A DNA stretch of 64,000 nt from Paraburkholderia agricolaris (GTDB taxonomy: Bacteria; Pseudomonadota; Gammaproteobacteria; Burkholderiales; Burkholderiaceae). The notes beneath the pieces were generated by a model, which did not search any database, was not told the origin of the DNA, and worked only from the letters and a program-made list of their open reading frames with translations. The stretch lies in the NCBI RefSeq assembly GCF_009455635.1, contig NZ_QPER01000002.1, forward strand, positions 434,001 through 498,000, written 5' to 3'. The position numbers and the translations under genes are program-made. Every line of letters begins with the position of its first letter. Within the stretch, counting starts at the first letter, position 1. This document shows, piece by piece, positions 8,125 through 16,147 of the stretch.

Positions 8125-8802
8125 TCAGTCGCCGCCCAGCAGTTCGTACTTGCCGCCGCGCTCCAGCGCCCGCTGATAGGCCGGCCGCGCGTGAATACGC
8201 TTCAGGAAATCGACGACAGCGGGAATCTGCCCTTCCATGCCGCCACGTGCGGTGGCGGCTTCCAGCGGAAAGCTCATCTGAACGTCGGCCGCTGTGAAAT
8301 CGGTGCCGACGAACCAGCCCGTCGCGCCCAATTCCTTATTGATGTAGCCAAGGTGCAGCTTCAACTGCGGATCGATGAAGCTCGACTGCAGCGTCGCGGC
8401 GATCTTGCGGGCGATCGGTTTGGCAAAGAAGGGCATCGGCGCGCCAGCGATACGCAGGGCGACCAGCTTGAGCAGCAGCGGCGGCATTGCCGAGCCTTCC
8501 GCATAGTGCATCCAGTAGGTGTAGCGCAGACGCTCGGGCGTGCCCGCGGCGGGCGCGAAGCGGCCTTGACCGTACTTGTCGACCAGATACTCGATGATCG
8601 CGCCCGATTCGGCGATGGTCTGCCCCTCGTCCACAATCACGGGCGACTTGCCGAGCGGATGGATCGCGCGCAATTCGGGCGGCGCGAGCATCGTTTTCGG
8701 GTCACGCTCGTAGCGCTTGATCTCGTACGGAACGCCGAGTTCTTCGAGCAGCCACAACACGCGTTGCGAGCGGGAGTTGTTCAGATGATGGACGATCAGC
8801 AT
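8125..8802 (-). CDS. Glutathione S-transferase
   Basis: A 225-residue cytosolic GST. The N-terminal thioredoxin-like domain carries NNSRSQRVLWLLEELG (the Ser-rich start common to bacterial GSTs) and the glutathione gamma-glutamyl site ESGAI at about residues 65-69. The helical C-terminal domain follows. Family members conjugate glutathione to electrophiles or reduce peroxides. It is 116 nt downstream of the dienelactone-hydrolase fusion on the same strand and may be the last gene of that operon or separate. Confidence 0.88.
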   Translation of the reverse strand: MLIVHHLNNSRSQRVLWLLEELGVPYEIKRYERDPKTMLAPPELRAIHPLGKSPVIVDEGQTIAESGAIIEYLVDKYGQGRFAPAAGTPERLRYTYWMHYAEGSAMPPLLLKLVALRIAGAPMPFFAKPIARKIAATLQSSFIDPQLKLHLGYINKELGATGWFVGTDFTAADVQMSFPLEAATARGGMEGQIPAVVDFLKRIHARPAYQRALERGGKYELLGGD

Positions 8803-8918
8803 GGGGCGAGGGAGGTTGGCCAGTGAAGAGTCACATCATAGGGGTGTTGCGCCGAGGTAGGGCTCTAGTTGCGCCTTGCTGCTCGACCCGGGCAAAACCC
8901 GCCAAACCCGGTCAAACG

Positions 8919-10142
8919 TCACACCCGCGACTTCGTACCCATTAACTGATTCGACGGCAACGTCTCGTCAAGCAGCTTGCGCGCGCTTTCTATGCCGGCC
9001 ACCGGCAGTCCCTCGGGATTCAGCAAGCCGACCTGCACGAGCACGGAAGCCTGATCCCAGTAGATGTGCTCGTTGTACAGCTTGTCGCCGCGAAAGCACA
9101 CCACGGCCAGCATCGGCACCTCGAAATACTTGCCGGTTGGCACGACGCCGGGCAGCAGCCAGTCGATTTCGCAGCTATGCGTGCAGCTAAAAATGAACTC
9201 GTCGACAATGCGATCGGCGCCGATCGTGCGCGAGATTGGAATCAGCTTCGTATCGGCAGGATTCGAATTGACGAAGTGATGCGTGTAGAAACGCTTGAGC
9301 TTGTCGTGGCCTACGCCGCCCGTCATGGTCGGGACGTGATTGACGTAGGGTTGCGCGACCATGGTCGGCATGACCGCATCCACGTCGCGCGTGGCGAACT
9401 CGTAGTAGCAGTGAGCCTCCCACAACGCGTTCAGATCGTAAACGGGACCCAGCACTTTGCGCAGCAGCGCGAGCGTGCGCGAATAGGCCATCATCGCGGC
9501 CGGTTTGTCGTACTGCGGGCGTGACGGTGCGGCGAACGCATGATCGCAGCCCGGGTACACGTATTGCTCGATCTGTGGACGCGTGCGCAGCGCCGCGCTG
9601 ATTCGCTCGCGCGTTTCGGGCGGACAATGCGCGTCGTTTTCGGGGAAGTGGAACACCATCGGGCAGCGTACGGCCGGTACTTCATCCAGATTCGCTTCGA
9701 GGCCGACGCCGTAGTAACTGACCGCGCAGTCCACGTCAGTGCGTGCCGCGCTCAGGAACGCGAGCTTGCCGCCAAGACAATAACCGACCGCGCCTACCTT
9801 GCCGGCCTGCTCGGGCAAGGCACGCAGGGTCGCGACTGTTGCCGCGATATCGTCGACGGCCAGATCGACATCGAAGCGCCCGAGATAATCGAGCGCCTGC
9901 TTCATATCGGCCTCGCCGTAGCCGAGCGAAATGCCCGGCTTGATCCGCCAGAACAGATCCGGCACCAGCACCACGTAGCCTTCTTCGGCGAAGCGATCGG
10001 CCATCGACTTCATGGTCTCGTTGATGCCGAAAATTTCTTGCAGCAGCACGAGCCTTGGACCCGAGCCTTGCGCCGGACGCGCAATGTAGGCGTTGAAACG
10101 GCCGCCATCCTGAGCGACGACTTCGATGAAAGAGTCAGCCAT
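8919..10142 (-). CDS. Dienelactone hydrolase fused to a SnoaL-like domain
   Basis: A 407-residue two-domain protein. Residues 1-230 are a dienelactone hydrolase (alpha/beta hydrolase) with the triad visible as Cys122 (GYCLGG), Asp170 (FPENDAH) and His201 (GCDHAF). Residues about 235-407 are a SnoaL/NTF2-like domain not found in ordinary dienelactone hydrolases of about 235 residues. The ATG at 10142 has GGAGA 8 nt upstream. It is the ninth gene of the aryl-CoA operon, 47 nt after the CoA ligase, so it probably hydrolyses a lactone, thioester or cyclic intermediate of that pathway. The exact substrate is unknown. Confidence 0.85.
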   Translation of the reverse strand: MADSFIEVVAQDGGRFNAYIARPAQGSGPRLVLLQEIFGINETMKSMADRFAEEGYVVLVPDLFWRIKPGISLGYGEADMKQALDYLGRFDVDLAVDDIAATVATLRALPEQAGKVGAVGYCLGGKLAFLSAARTDVDCAVSYYGVGLEANLDEVPAVRCPMVFHFPENDAHCPPETRERISAALRTRPQIEQYVYPGCDHAFAAPSRPQYDKPAAMMAYSRTLALLRKVLGPVYDLNALWEAHCYYEFATRDVDAVMPTMVAQPYVNHVPTMTGGVGHDKLKRFYTHHFVNSNPADTKLIPISRTIGADRIVDEFIFSCTHSCEIDWLLPGVVPTGKYFEVPMLAVVCFRGDKLYNEHIYWDQASVLVQVGLLNPEGLPVAGIESARKLLDETLPSNQLMGTKSRV

Positions 10143-10189
10143 GTGGTGTGTCTCCGATTCCATGCAAATAGTTGCCGCGGAAAGAGGGG

Positions 10190-11833
10190 CTACTTCAGTG
10201 TGCGCAATTCAAAGCGCTTCAGCTTGCCGGTTTCGGTGCGCGGCAGCGACTTCAAGAATACGATGGTGCGCGGATATTTATACGGCGCCACGCTATTCTT
10301 CACGAAATCCTGCAGTTGCGCGACCAGTTCGTCACCTGGCGTGTAACCGGGGTTCAGCACCACGAAGGCTTTCACGATTTGCCCGCGCGTTTCGTCGGGC
10401 ACGCCGATCACGCCGCATTCGGCCACCGCATCATGCTGCAGCAGCACGCTTTCCACTTCCGGACCGGAGATGTTATAGCCGGCGGAGACGATCATGTCGT
10501 CGGCGCGGGCCTGATAAAACACGTAACCGTCTTTGTCGAGATAGACCGAGTCGCCGGGGAGGTTCCAGCCGTCGCGTACGAACTTCATCTGGCGTTCGTC
10601 GGCCAGGTAGCGGCAGCCGGTCGGCCCGCGCACCGCGAGTTTGCCGATGGTGCCGGCGGGGACAGGCTGCATGTCGTCGTCCACGGCTTGCACCACGTAG
10701 CCCGGCACCGCGCGGCCGATCGCATGCGGGCGAATCTCGTCGCCTTGCGCGGAGATGAAAATATGGATCAGCTCGGTGCCGCCGATCCCGTCGATCATGT
10801 CGATGCCCGTGGCGTCGTGCCATAGACGGCGTGTCGAATCCGGCAACGCTTCGCCCGCCGAAACCGTTTTCTTCAAGCTTGACACGTCGTGATGCGCGAC
10901 GAGCGGCGCCATTTGCCGGTAGAAGGTCGGCGCGGTGAACATGATCGTTGCATGAAAGCGTTCGACGGTTTGCAGCAAGGTTTCGGGCGTGAGCCGCTCG
11001 ATCAGTACCGTCGACGCGCCGACTCGCAGAGGAAAGCACAGCGAGCCACCCAGTCCGAATGTGAAGGCGAGCGGAGGTGTGCCGCAAAACACATCGTTCG
11101 ATGAAGGCTTCAGAACGTGCCGCGGAAACAGATCGCACATGGCCAGCACGTCACGATGAAAGTGCATGCAGCCTTTCGGTGCACCTGTGGTGCCGCTGGT
11201 GAAGGCGATCAGGCAGACGTCGTCAGCGGCGGTGTCGCACGCGGTGAAGTGGTCCGGTTTGTTGCGCGCGAGGGTGTCGAGCGAAGCGGCGGAATCGTCA
11301 TGAAACAGGCGTGTCTGTTTGAGACCCGCGCAGTAGAACTCGTCCTGGGGATCGTTGCAGCGTGCGAGCTCATCGGTCAGGCGTGCGTCGCATAGCGCGG
11401 CACCGACTTGCGCTTTCTCGATGATCTGCTTGAGTTCTTTTGCCCGCAGCAGCGGCATGGTGGGCACCACGACGAGACCGGTCTTGAGCGCGGCGAGCGC
11501 CGCCACCGCCATCTGCAAGGTGTTCGGTCCGCGCAGAAGCACGCGGTTGCCCGGCTGCAAACCCATTTCATCGACCAGCACATGCGCGCTGCGATTCACC
11601 ATGGCAAGCAGTTCGCCGTACGTGGTCGCCTGCGGCTTGCCATCCACGTCGGACCAGATCGCCGGACGGTCGCGATGCCCCGCTTCGATCGTTCTGTCGA
11701 GCAGTTCCGTCGCGCAATTGAAGCGCGCCGGGTAGCTAACGTCCGGGTTGTCGAGCAGAAAGACAGGCCATTGATCCTGCGGCGGAAGATTGTCGCGCGC
11801 GAAGGTATCGACGTGTGCTGACGGTTCCATCAT
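10190..11833 (-). CDS. abmG: 2-aminobenzoate/benzoate-type CoA ligase
   Basis: A 547-residue ANL-superfamily aryl-CoA ligase. The P-loop is intact (FTSGTTGAPKGCMH, about residues 190-203). The C-terminal hinge and lid are present, ending in the catalytic-lysine motif LPRTETGKLKRFEL. It activates an aromatic acid to its CoA thioester with ATP. Length and context next to an AbmA-like monooxygenase favour 2-aminobenzoate, but benzoate or salicylate analogues cannot be excluded. GGAG lies before tandem ATGs (11833/11830). It is 71 nt downstream of the Rid-family gene. Confidence 0.85.
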   Translation of the reverse strand: MMEPSAHVDTFARDNLPPQDQWPVFLLDNPDVSYPARFNCATELLDRTIEAGHRDRPAIWSDVDGKPQATTYGELLAMVNRSAHVLVDEMGLQPGNRVLLRGPNTLQMAVAALAALKTGLVVVPTMPLLRAKELKQIIEKAQVGAALCDARLTDELARCNDPQDEFYCAGLKQTRLFHDDSAASLDTLARNKPDHFTACDTAADDVCLIAFTSGTTGAPKGCMHFHRDVLAMCDLFPRHVLKPSSNDVFCGTPPLAFTFGLGGSLCFPLRVGASTVLIERLTPETLLQTVERFHATIMFTAPTFYRQMAPLVAHHDVSSLKKTVSAGEALPDSTRRLWHDATGIDMIDGIGGTELIHIFISAQGDEIRPHAIGRAVPGYVVQAVDDDMQPVPAGTIGKLAVRGPTGCRYLADERQMKFVRDGWNLPGDSVYLDKDGYVFYQARADDMIVSAGYNISGPEVESVLLQHDAVAECGVIGVPDETRGQIVKAFVVLNPGYTPGDELVAQLQDFVKNSVAPYKYPRTIVFLKSLPRTETGKLKRFELRTLK

Positions 11834-11904
11834 GGTCTCCCGGGCGTTGAGCCGGCTGAAGGCGCTTCGGTTGGCTTGGTGGGTGGCGTGTTCGTGTGCT
11901 TTGC

Positions 11905-12300
11905 TTACTGGGGAATCACGGCCGTTGCTTCGATCTCGACCTTGGCTTCGTCTTCGATCAATGCAACGACCTGCACCGCGCTCATCGCGATGTCGTAGTC
12001 GCCGATCAGCTCGCGAAAGGCGCGGCCGATATCTTTCAGCGAGGCAAGGTATTCGCGTTTATCCGTGACGTACCACGTCAGGCGAACCAGGTGCTCGGGT
12101 TTGCCGCCCGCCTCATGCAATACGGCGACGACGTTCCTGAGCGCCTGAATTGCCTGTTGCGCGAAGTCGGCGGTCTGAAAACGCGCCTGTTCGTCCCAAC
12201 CGATCTGGCCGGCAATGAACACTTGCGTACCGGTTGCGGCAACGCCGTTCGCGTAGCCGCGCGGCTTGATCCAACCAGCGGGAAGGAGAGCTTTTTTCAT
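11905..12300 (-). CDS. Rid (YjgF/YER057c/UK114) family protein lacking the catalytic Arg
   Basis: A 131-residue trimer-forming Rid protein. The C-terminal signature KVEIEATAVIPQ is clear. In RidA proper an arginine just before that signature (VARLPKD in E. coli) performs 2-aminoacrylate/imine hydrolysis; here the matching stretch is VVALIEDEAK with no Arg. It therefore belongs to one of the Rid subfamilies without proven imine deaminase activity. The context (an aminobenzoyl-CoA route, whose ring-reduced intermediates are enamines) suggests a role in handling such intermediates, but this is conjecture. The ATG overlaps the thioesterase stop (ATGA, 12297-12300). Confidence 0.85.
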   Translation of the reverse strand: MKKALLPAGWIKPRGYANGVAATGTQVFIAGQIGWDEQARFQTADFAQQAIQALRNVVAVLHEAGGKPEHLVRLTWYVTDKREYLASLKDIGRAFRELIGDYDIAMSAVQVVALIEDEAKVEIEATAVIPQ

Positions 12301-12740
12301 GAGCGATGTGCCTCGATGGGTTCGGGCTGTGGAGCGAATGTCGCGAGTGCGCTCGCGATGTCGGCGGGAATGTCGATGGAGGTGCCGCTTTCGAGCGACG
12401 TGGTCACCAGCACCTGTTTCGCACTGAAGCGGATTTCGTCGCCATGCTGGCCGACGATCTCGATGCTGATCGAACGGCGGCCCACCTTGGCGAGTTTGAG
12501 CGATAGCGTGATCGTTTCGCCCATCTGGCTCGGCCGGGAAAACTCGCAATCGAGTTTGACGATCGGCAGGCCGACACGGCGTTGCGCGATCATCTGTGCG
12601 TAGTCGATCCGCAGGCCTTCGTTGAACCAGTCTTCAACTAGCGCGTTGGTCATCACCAGATACTGCGGGAAGAACACGATGCCGGCCGGATCGCAGTGCG
12701 AAAAGCGGATGCGGACCGGTCTTTCAAAGGTCGGGCTCAT
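12297..12740 (-). CDS. Acyl-CoA thioesterase, 4-hydroxybenzoyl-CoA thioesterase family
   Basis: A 147-residue hotdog-fold thioesterase. The active-site motif [13 protein letters not shown] near residues 15-27 has the Asp nucleophile context of the Pseudomonas-type 4-hydroxybenzoyl-CoA thioesterase. It would hydrolyse an aromatic or alicyclic CoA thioester, either in the main path or to rescue CoA from dead-end intermediates. It overlaps the acyl-CoA dehydrogenase upstream and the Rid gene downstream by ATGA at both ends, indicating translational coupling. Confidence 0.87.
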   Translation of the reverse strand: MSPTFERPVRIRFSHCDPAGIVFFPQYLVMTNALVEDWFNEGLRIDYAQMIAQRRVGLPIVKLDCEFSRPSQMGETITLSLKLAKVGRRSISIEIVGQHGDEIRFSAKQVLVTTSLESGTSIDIPADIASALATFAPQPEPIEAHRS

Positions 12741-13945
12741 TTCGCTGCGTCCTTGCCGGATTCCGCCGCATGCGCTTTCAGGAGATCGCGGCCGACAATC
12801 AACTGCTGCACTTCGGTCGCGCCTTCATAGATCCGTAAAGCGCGAATTTCGCGGTACAGCATCTCGACAGGGGTGCCGCTTTGCACGCCCATTCCGCCAT
12901 AAAGTTGCACGGCGGCGTCGATCACCTGTTGCGCGCCTTCGCTGGCGTGCCACTTGGCCATCGCGGCTTCACGCGTGACGTTTTCGCCCTGATCGCGCAG
13001 CCACGCCGCGCGATATACCAGCAACGCGCTGCTGTCGATCGTCAATGCCATCTGCGCGAGCTTGGCCTGCGTCAGTTGGAAATCGCCGAGCGTCTGGCCG
13101 AACATCTTGCGCGACGCCGCACGCGCGAGACCTTCAGCCATGGCGTGACGCGCGAATCCCAACGACGCGGCTGCCACCGACGTGCGGAAGATATCCAGCG
13201 TACGCATCGCGAGCTTGAAACCTTCGCCGGGTGCGCCAAGCATCTGGCTGCGCGGCACGCGTGCGCCGGCAAAGTGCAAACGCGCGAGCGGATGCGGCGC
13301 GATTACGTCGATGCGTTCGGCGATTTCCAGGCCCGGCGTGTCGGCGTCGACGATAAAGGCGGTAATGCCGCGTGCGCCCGGCGCTTCGCCGGTTCTGGCG
13401 AACACCACGTAGAAATCCGCGATGCCGCCGTTGGAGATCCACGTCTTGTCGCCGTCGAGTACGTAGAAGTCACCGTCTTCTCGTGCTGAGAGAGCCATTG
13501 CGGCGACGTCCGATCCTGCCTCCGGTTCCGACAAAGCGAAGGCGGCGAGAGCCGACCCGTTCGCGACGCGCGGCAAGTAACGCGTCTTTTGCTCATGTGT
13601 GCCGCCGAGCGAGATCGCACCGGAGCCGAGCCCTTGCATTGCCAGTGCGAAATCCGCGAGACCGGAATGTTTGGCGAGCGTTTCGCGCAACAGGCACACG
13701 GCGCGTGTATCGATGGTGTCGCCATGTCCGCCATAGGCCACGCCGCCAACACCGTATTTCAGCCAGCCTGCGGCACCGAGCTCGCGGACCAGCTGGCGGC
13801 AGGTCGCGTCGACGTCATCGTGCTCGACGTGCGAGAGATTGTTGCTGCACCATGCTTCGATACCCTTGGCCAGTTCGCGATGGCGCGGCTCGAAAAAGGG
13901 CCACGCGAGCGCGCTGTGCAGATCCATATCGCTGTGAGTGCTCAA
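12737..13945 (-). CDS. Acyl-CoA dehydrogenase
   Basis: A 402-residue FAD-dependent acyl-CoA dehydrogenase with all three family domains. FAD/substrate motifs include [10 protein letters not shown] and WISNGG. The C-terminal region [10 protein letters not shown]...[11 protein letters not shown] contains the usual catalytic-base and FAD contacts. It would oxidise a ring-derived or open-chain CoA thioester during beta-oxidation. Start choice: a TTG at 13945 has GGGAG at 6 nt and lies 1 nt beyond the hydratase stop; the ATG at 13927 is the alternative and lacks a ribosome site. Confidence 0.88.
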   Translation of the reverse strand: MSTHSDMDLHSALAWPFFEPRHRELAKGIEAWCSNNLSHVEHDDVDATCRQLVRELGAAGWLKYGVGGVAYGGHGDTIDTRAVCLLRETLAKHSGLADFALAMQGLGSGAISLGGTHEQKTRYLPRVANGSALAAFALSEPEAGSDVAAMALSAREDGDFYVLDGDKTWISNGGIADFYVVFARTGEAPGARGITAFIVDADTPGLEIAERIDVIAPHPLARLHFAGARVPRSQMLGAPGEGFKLAMRTLDIFRTSVAAASLGFARHAMAEGLARAASRKMFGQTLGDFQLTQAKLAQMALTIDSSALLVYRAAWLRDQGENVTREAAMAKWHASEGAQQVIDAAVQLYGGMGVQSGTPVEMLYREIRALRIYEGATEVQQLIVGRDLLKAHAAESGKDAAK

Positions 13946-13946
13946 T

Positions 13947-14798
13947 TCAATCTCCCTCGAACACAGGGCGCGACTTCGCGGCAAACGCGTTATATGCACG
14001 TTCGAAATCGCGGGTGCTCATGCAGATGGCCTGAGCCTGTGCTTCCGATTCAATTGCTTCGTCGATGCTCATGCTCCATTCCTGATGCAGCATCTTCTTC
14101 GTGATTCCGTGCGCGAAGGTCGGACCGGCAGCGAGATCGGCGGCGAGCTTTTGCGCTTCCGCGAGGAGCGCCGCCGGGTCGCACAGGCGGTTATAGAAGC
14201 CCCATGCGTGGCCTTCGTCGCCACTCGCCGAGCGGCCGGTGAACAGCAGTTCGGCGGCGCGTCCCTGACCGATGATGCGCGGCAGGATCGCGCAGGCGCC
14301 CATATCGCAACCGGCGAGGCCGACGCGTGTGAACAAAAATGCGAGTTTGCTGCGCGCGGTGCCGAGCCGCATGTCGGACGACATCGCCAGAATCGCGCCC
14401 GCGCCCGCGCATACGCCGTCGACCGCCGCGATGATGGGTTGCGGACAGTGGCGCATTGCCTTGACCAAGTCACCCGTCATGCGGGTGAACAGCAGCAGTT
14501 CCGGCATCGGCAGATCGATCAGCGGCGCGATGATGTCGTGCACGTCGCCGCCGGAGCAGAAGTTCTCGCCCGCTCCGTGGATCACGACCGCTTTCACGTC
14601 GGTTGCGTAGGCGAGTTGCCGGAACAGATCGCGCAACTCCGCATACGATTCGAAGGTCAGCGGATTCTTGCGCTCGGGGCGGTTCAGCGTGATCGTCGCG
14701 ACCTTGCCGGCGACCGACCAACCGAAGTGCCGCGCTTCGTAACCGGCGAGTGTCAGGCGGTTGCCGGCCAGCAGCGCGTCGGCATTGGATCGTGTCAT
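13947..14798 (-). CDS. Enoyl-CoA hydratase/isomerase (crotonase family)
   Basis: A 283-residue crotonase. The oxyanion-hole segments are [10 protein letters not shown] (about residues 92-101) and DGVCAGAGA (about 127-135). It would hydrate or open a cyclic enoyl-CoA in the ring-degradation path after the monooxygenase/reductase step. GGAGACACTC precedes the ATG at 14798. It sits 21 nt after the MarR gene and directly before the acyl-CoA dehydrogenase in the same operon. Confidence 0.88.
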   Translation of the reverse strand: MTRSNADALLAGNRLTLAGYEARHFGWSVAGKVATITLNRPERKNPLTFESYAELRDLFRQLAYATDVKAVVIHGAGENFCSGGDVHDIIAPLIDLPMPELLLFTRMTGDLVKAMRHCPQPIIAAVDGVCAGAGAILAMSSDMRLGTARSKLAFLFTRVGLAGCDMGACAILPRIIGQGRAAELLFTGRSASGDEGHAWGFYNRLCDPAALLAEAQKLAADLAAGPTFAHGITKKMLHQEWSMSIDEAIESEAQAQAICMSTRDFERAYNAFAAKSRPVFEGD

Positions 14799-14819
14799 GA
14801 GTGTCTCCTACAGTGCGAA

Positions 14820-15377
14820 TCAGTCTTTCAGACTGTCGAGCAGATGTTGTTTGAGTTTGCCGAGGCGCTGATGGGTGCGCGATTTTTCGTCGAGGCTCAA
14901 GCCGCCGAACAGTTCGACGACCCATTGTTCATGCGCCACCGCCATCTTGTCGAACGCCTTGCGACCCGCGGGGGTCAGGCATACGCTGATCGAGCGGCGG
15001 TCGTTCGGATCGGTGTCGCGCGAAACCAGCCCTTCTTTTTCGAGCTGATCCGTAATGCCGGTCACGTTGCCGCCCGTCACCATCAAACGGCGCGACAGCT
15101 CGGTCATCTTCAACCCTTCCGGATGACGTTCGAGCTGTGCCATCAGGTCGAAACGCGGCAACGTGGTGTCGAATTCGTTGCGCAGGCGTTTGCGCAATTC
15201 GGCTTGCACGAGGTTGGTCGTGGTCAGCATGCGCAGCCACAAACGCAGGCCCATATGACTATCGGCGCCGGTGCTCATTTCCAGATCCACGACGTTCTCC
15301 GCAGGTTTGGCAACGCCTTTGCGCGCCGGCTTGGCCTCGGCCGATGGGGGCGTTTTGATATTCGATGACTTGGTCAC
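14820..15377 (-). CDS. MarR family regulator of the aryl-CoA operon
   Basis: A 185-residue MarR protein with a polar 45-residue N-terminal extension. The winged helix includes MTELSRRLMVTGGNVTGITD and the wing VSRDTDPNDRRSISVCLT. The GTG at 15377 overlaps the SDR stop (GTGA) and has GGAG 7 nt upstream. MarR proteins in aromatic-CoA operons usually sense the CoA thioester. Here the regulator is encoded inside the operon it likely controls. The palindrome GTCAAGTAAATTGAC over the leading promoter is the best operator candidate. Confidence 0.88.
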   Translation of the reverse strand: MTKSSNIKTPPSAEAKPARKGVAKPAENVVDLEMSTGADSHMGLRLWLRMLTTTNLVQAELRKRLRNEFDTTLPRFDLMAQLERHPEGLKMTELSRRLMVTGGNVTGITDQLEKEGLVSRDTDPNDRRSISVCLTPAGRKAFDKMAVAHEQWVVELFGGLSLDEKSRTHQRLGKLKQHLLDSLKD

Positions 15378-16147
15378 ATTACTTCTCCACCGGAGATGGA
15401 AATGGATTGGCCCGTGATCGCGTCCGAGCCGGGCTGGCAGAGCCAAAGCACTGAGTTAGCGACTTGCTCCGGGCTCACGAACCGACGCTGCGGATTCGAG
15501 CGAAGCAAGGTTTCGCGCGCTTGCTGTTCCGTGCGCGAGGTCTTGCTGGTGATCTGTTCGAGCGACGCGTGCAGCAGTTCTGTTTCCGTATAACCGGGGC
15601 AAACGGCATTGACCGTGATGCCTTTGGTCGCGACTTCCAACGCGAGCGAACGCGTCAGGCCGATCACCCCGTGTTTCGCGGCACAGTACGCCGCGACGTA
15701 CGCATAACCGATTTGCCCCGCCGTGCTCGCGACATTGACGATGTGGCCGTGACCGCGTTCGAGCATGCCGGGCAGCACGGCACGCGTGCCGAGGAACACG
15801 CCGGTGAGATTCACGTCGAGCATGCGCTGCCAGAGCGCCATATCGGTGTGGGTGAAGGGGGCAGCCTGCGCCTGACCCGCGTTGTTGACGAGGATGTCGA
15901 TTGCACCGGCTTGTGCGAAGGCTTTCTCGACCGATTCTTCGCTGGTGACGTCGACACTGATGCAGGCAACCTCACCGAGCCCCTGGAGTTTTTCCCGCTG
16001 CGCATCGAGACGTTGTGCGTTACGGCCCATCAACGTGACGCGGGCGCCGCCCCGCAGCAACGCTTCGGCCACGGCTGCACCGATGCCGCTGCCACCGCCG
16101 GTGACGACGGCATGCTGCCCTGCGAGCGTCAAGGTTGGCGTATTCAC
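15374..16147 (-). CDS. Short-chain dehydrogenase (3-hydroxyacyl-CoA dehydrogenase-like)
   Basis: A 257-residue classical [11 protein letters not shown] cofactor motif, NNAG motif, and YCAAKHG as the catalytic YxxxK. It starts with GTG at 16147, overlapping the monooxygenase stop by GTGA. It ends by overlapping the MarR start. In this operon it probably oxidises the hydroxy-CoA formed by the hydratase, or acts on the alicyclic keto/hydroxy product of the monooxygenase/reductase. Confidence 0.87.
   Translation of the reverse strand: MNTPTLTLAGQHAVVTGGGSGIGAAVAEALLRGGARVTLMGRNAQRLDAQREKLQGLGEVACISVDVTSEESVEKAFAQAGAIDILVNNAGQAQAAPFTHTDMALWQRMLDVNLTGVFLGTRAVLPGMLERGHGHIVNVASTAGQIGYAYVAAYCAAKHGVIGLTRSLALEVATKGITVNAVCPGYTETELLHASLEQITSKTSRTEQQARETLLRSNPQRRFVSPEQVANSVLWLCQPGSDAITGQSISISGGEVM

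Noticed and set aside
13938..15368. 476-residue plus-strand open frame
   Set aside because: It is antisense to the enoyl-CoA hydratase and MarR genes and shows the same biased composition; both minus-strand genes have clear domains and coupled starts.
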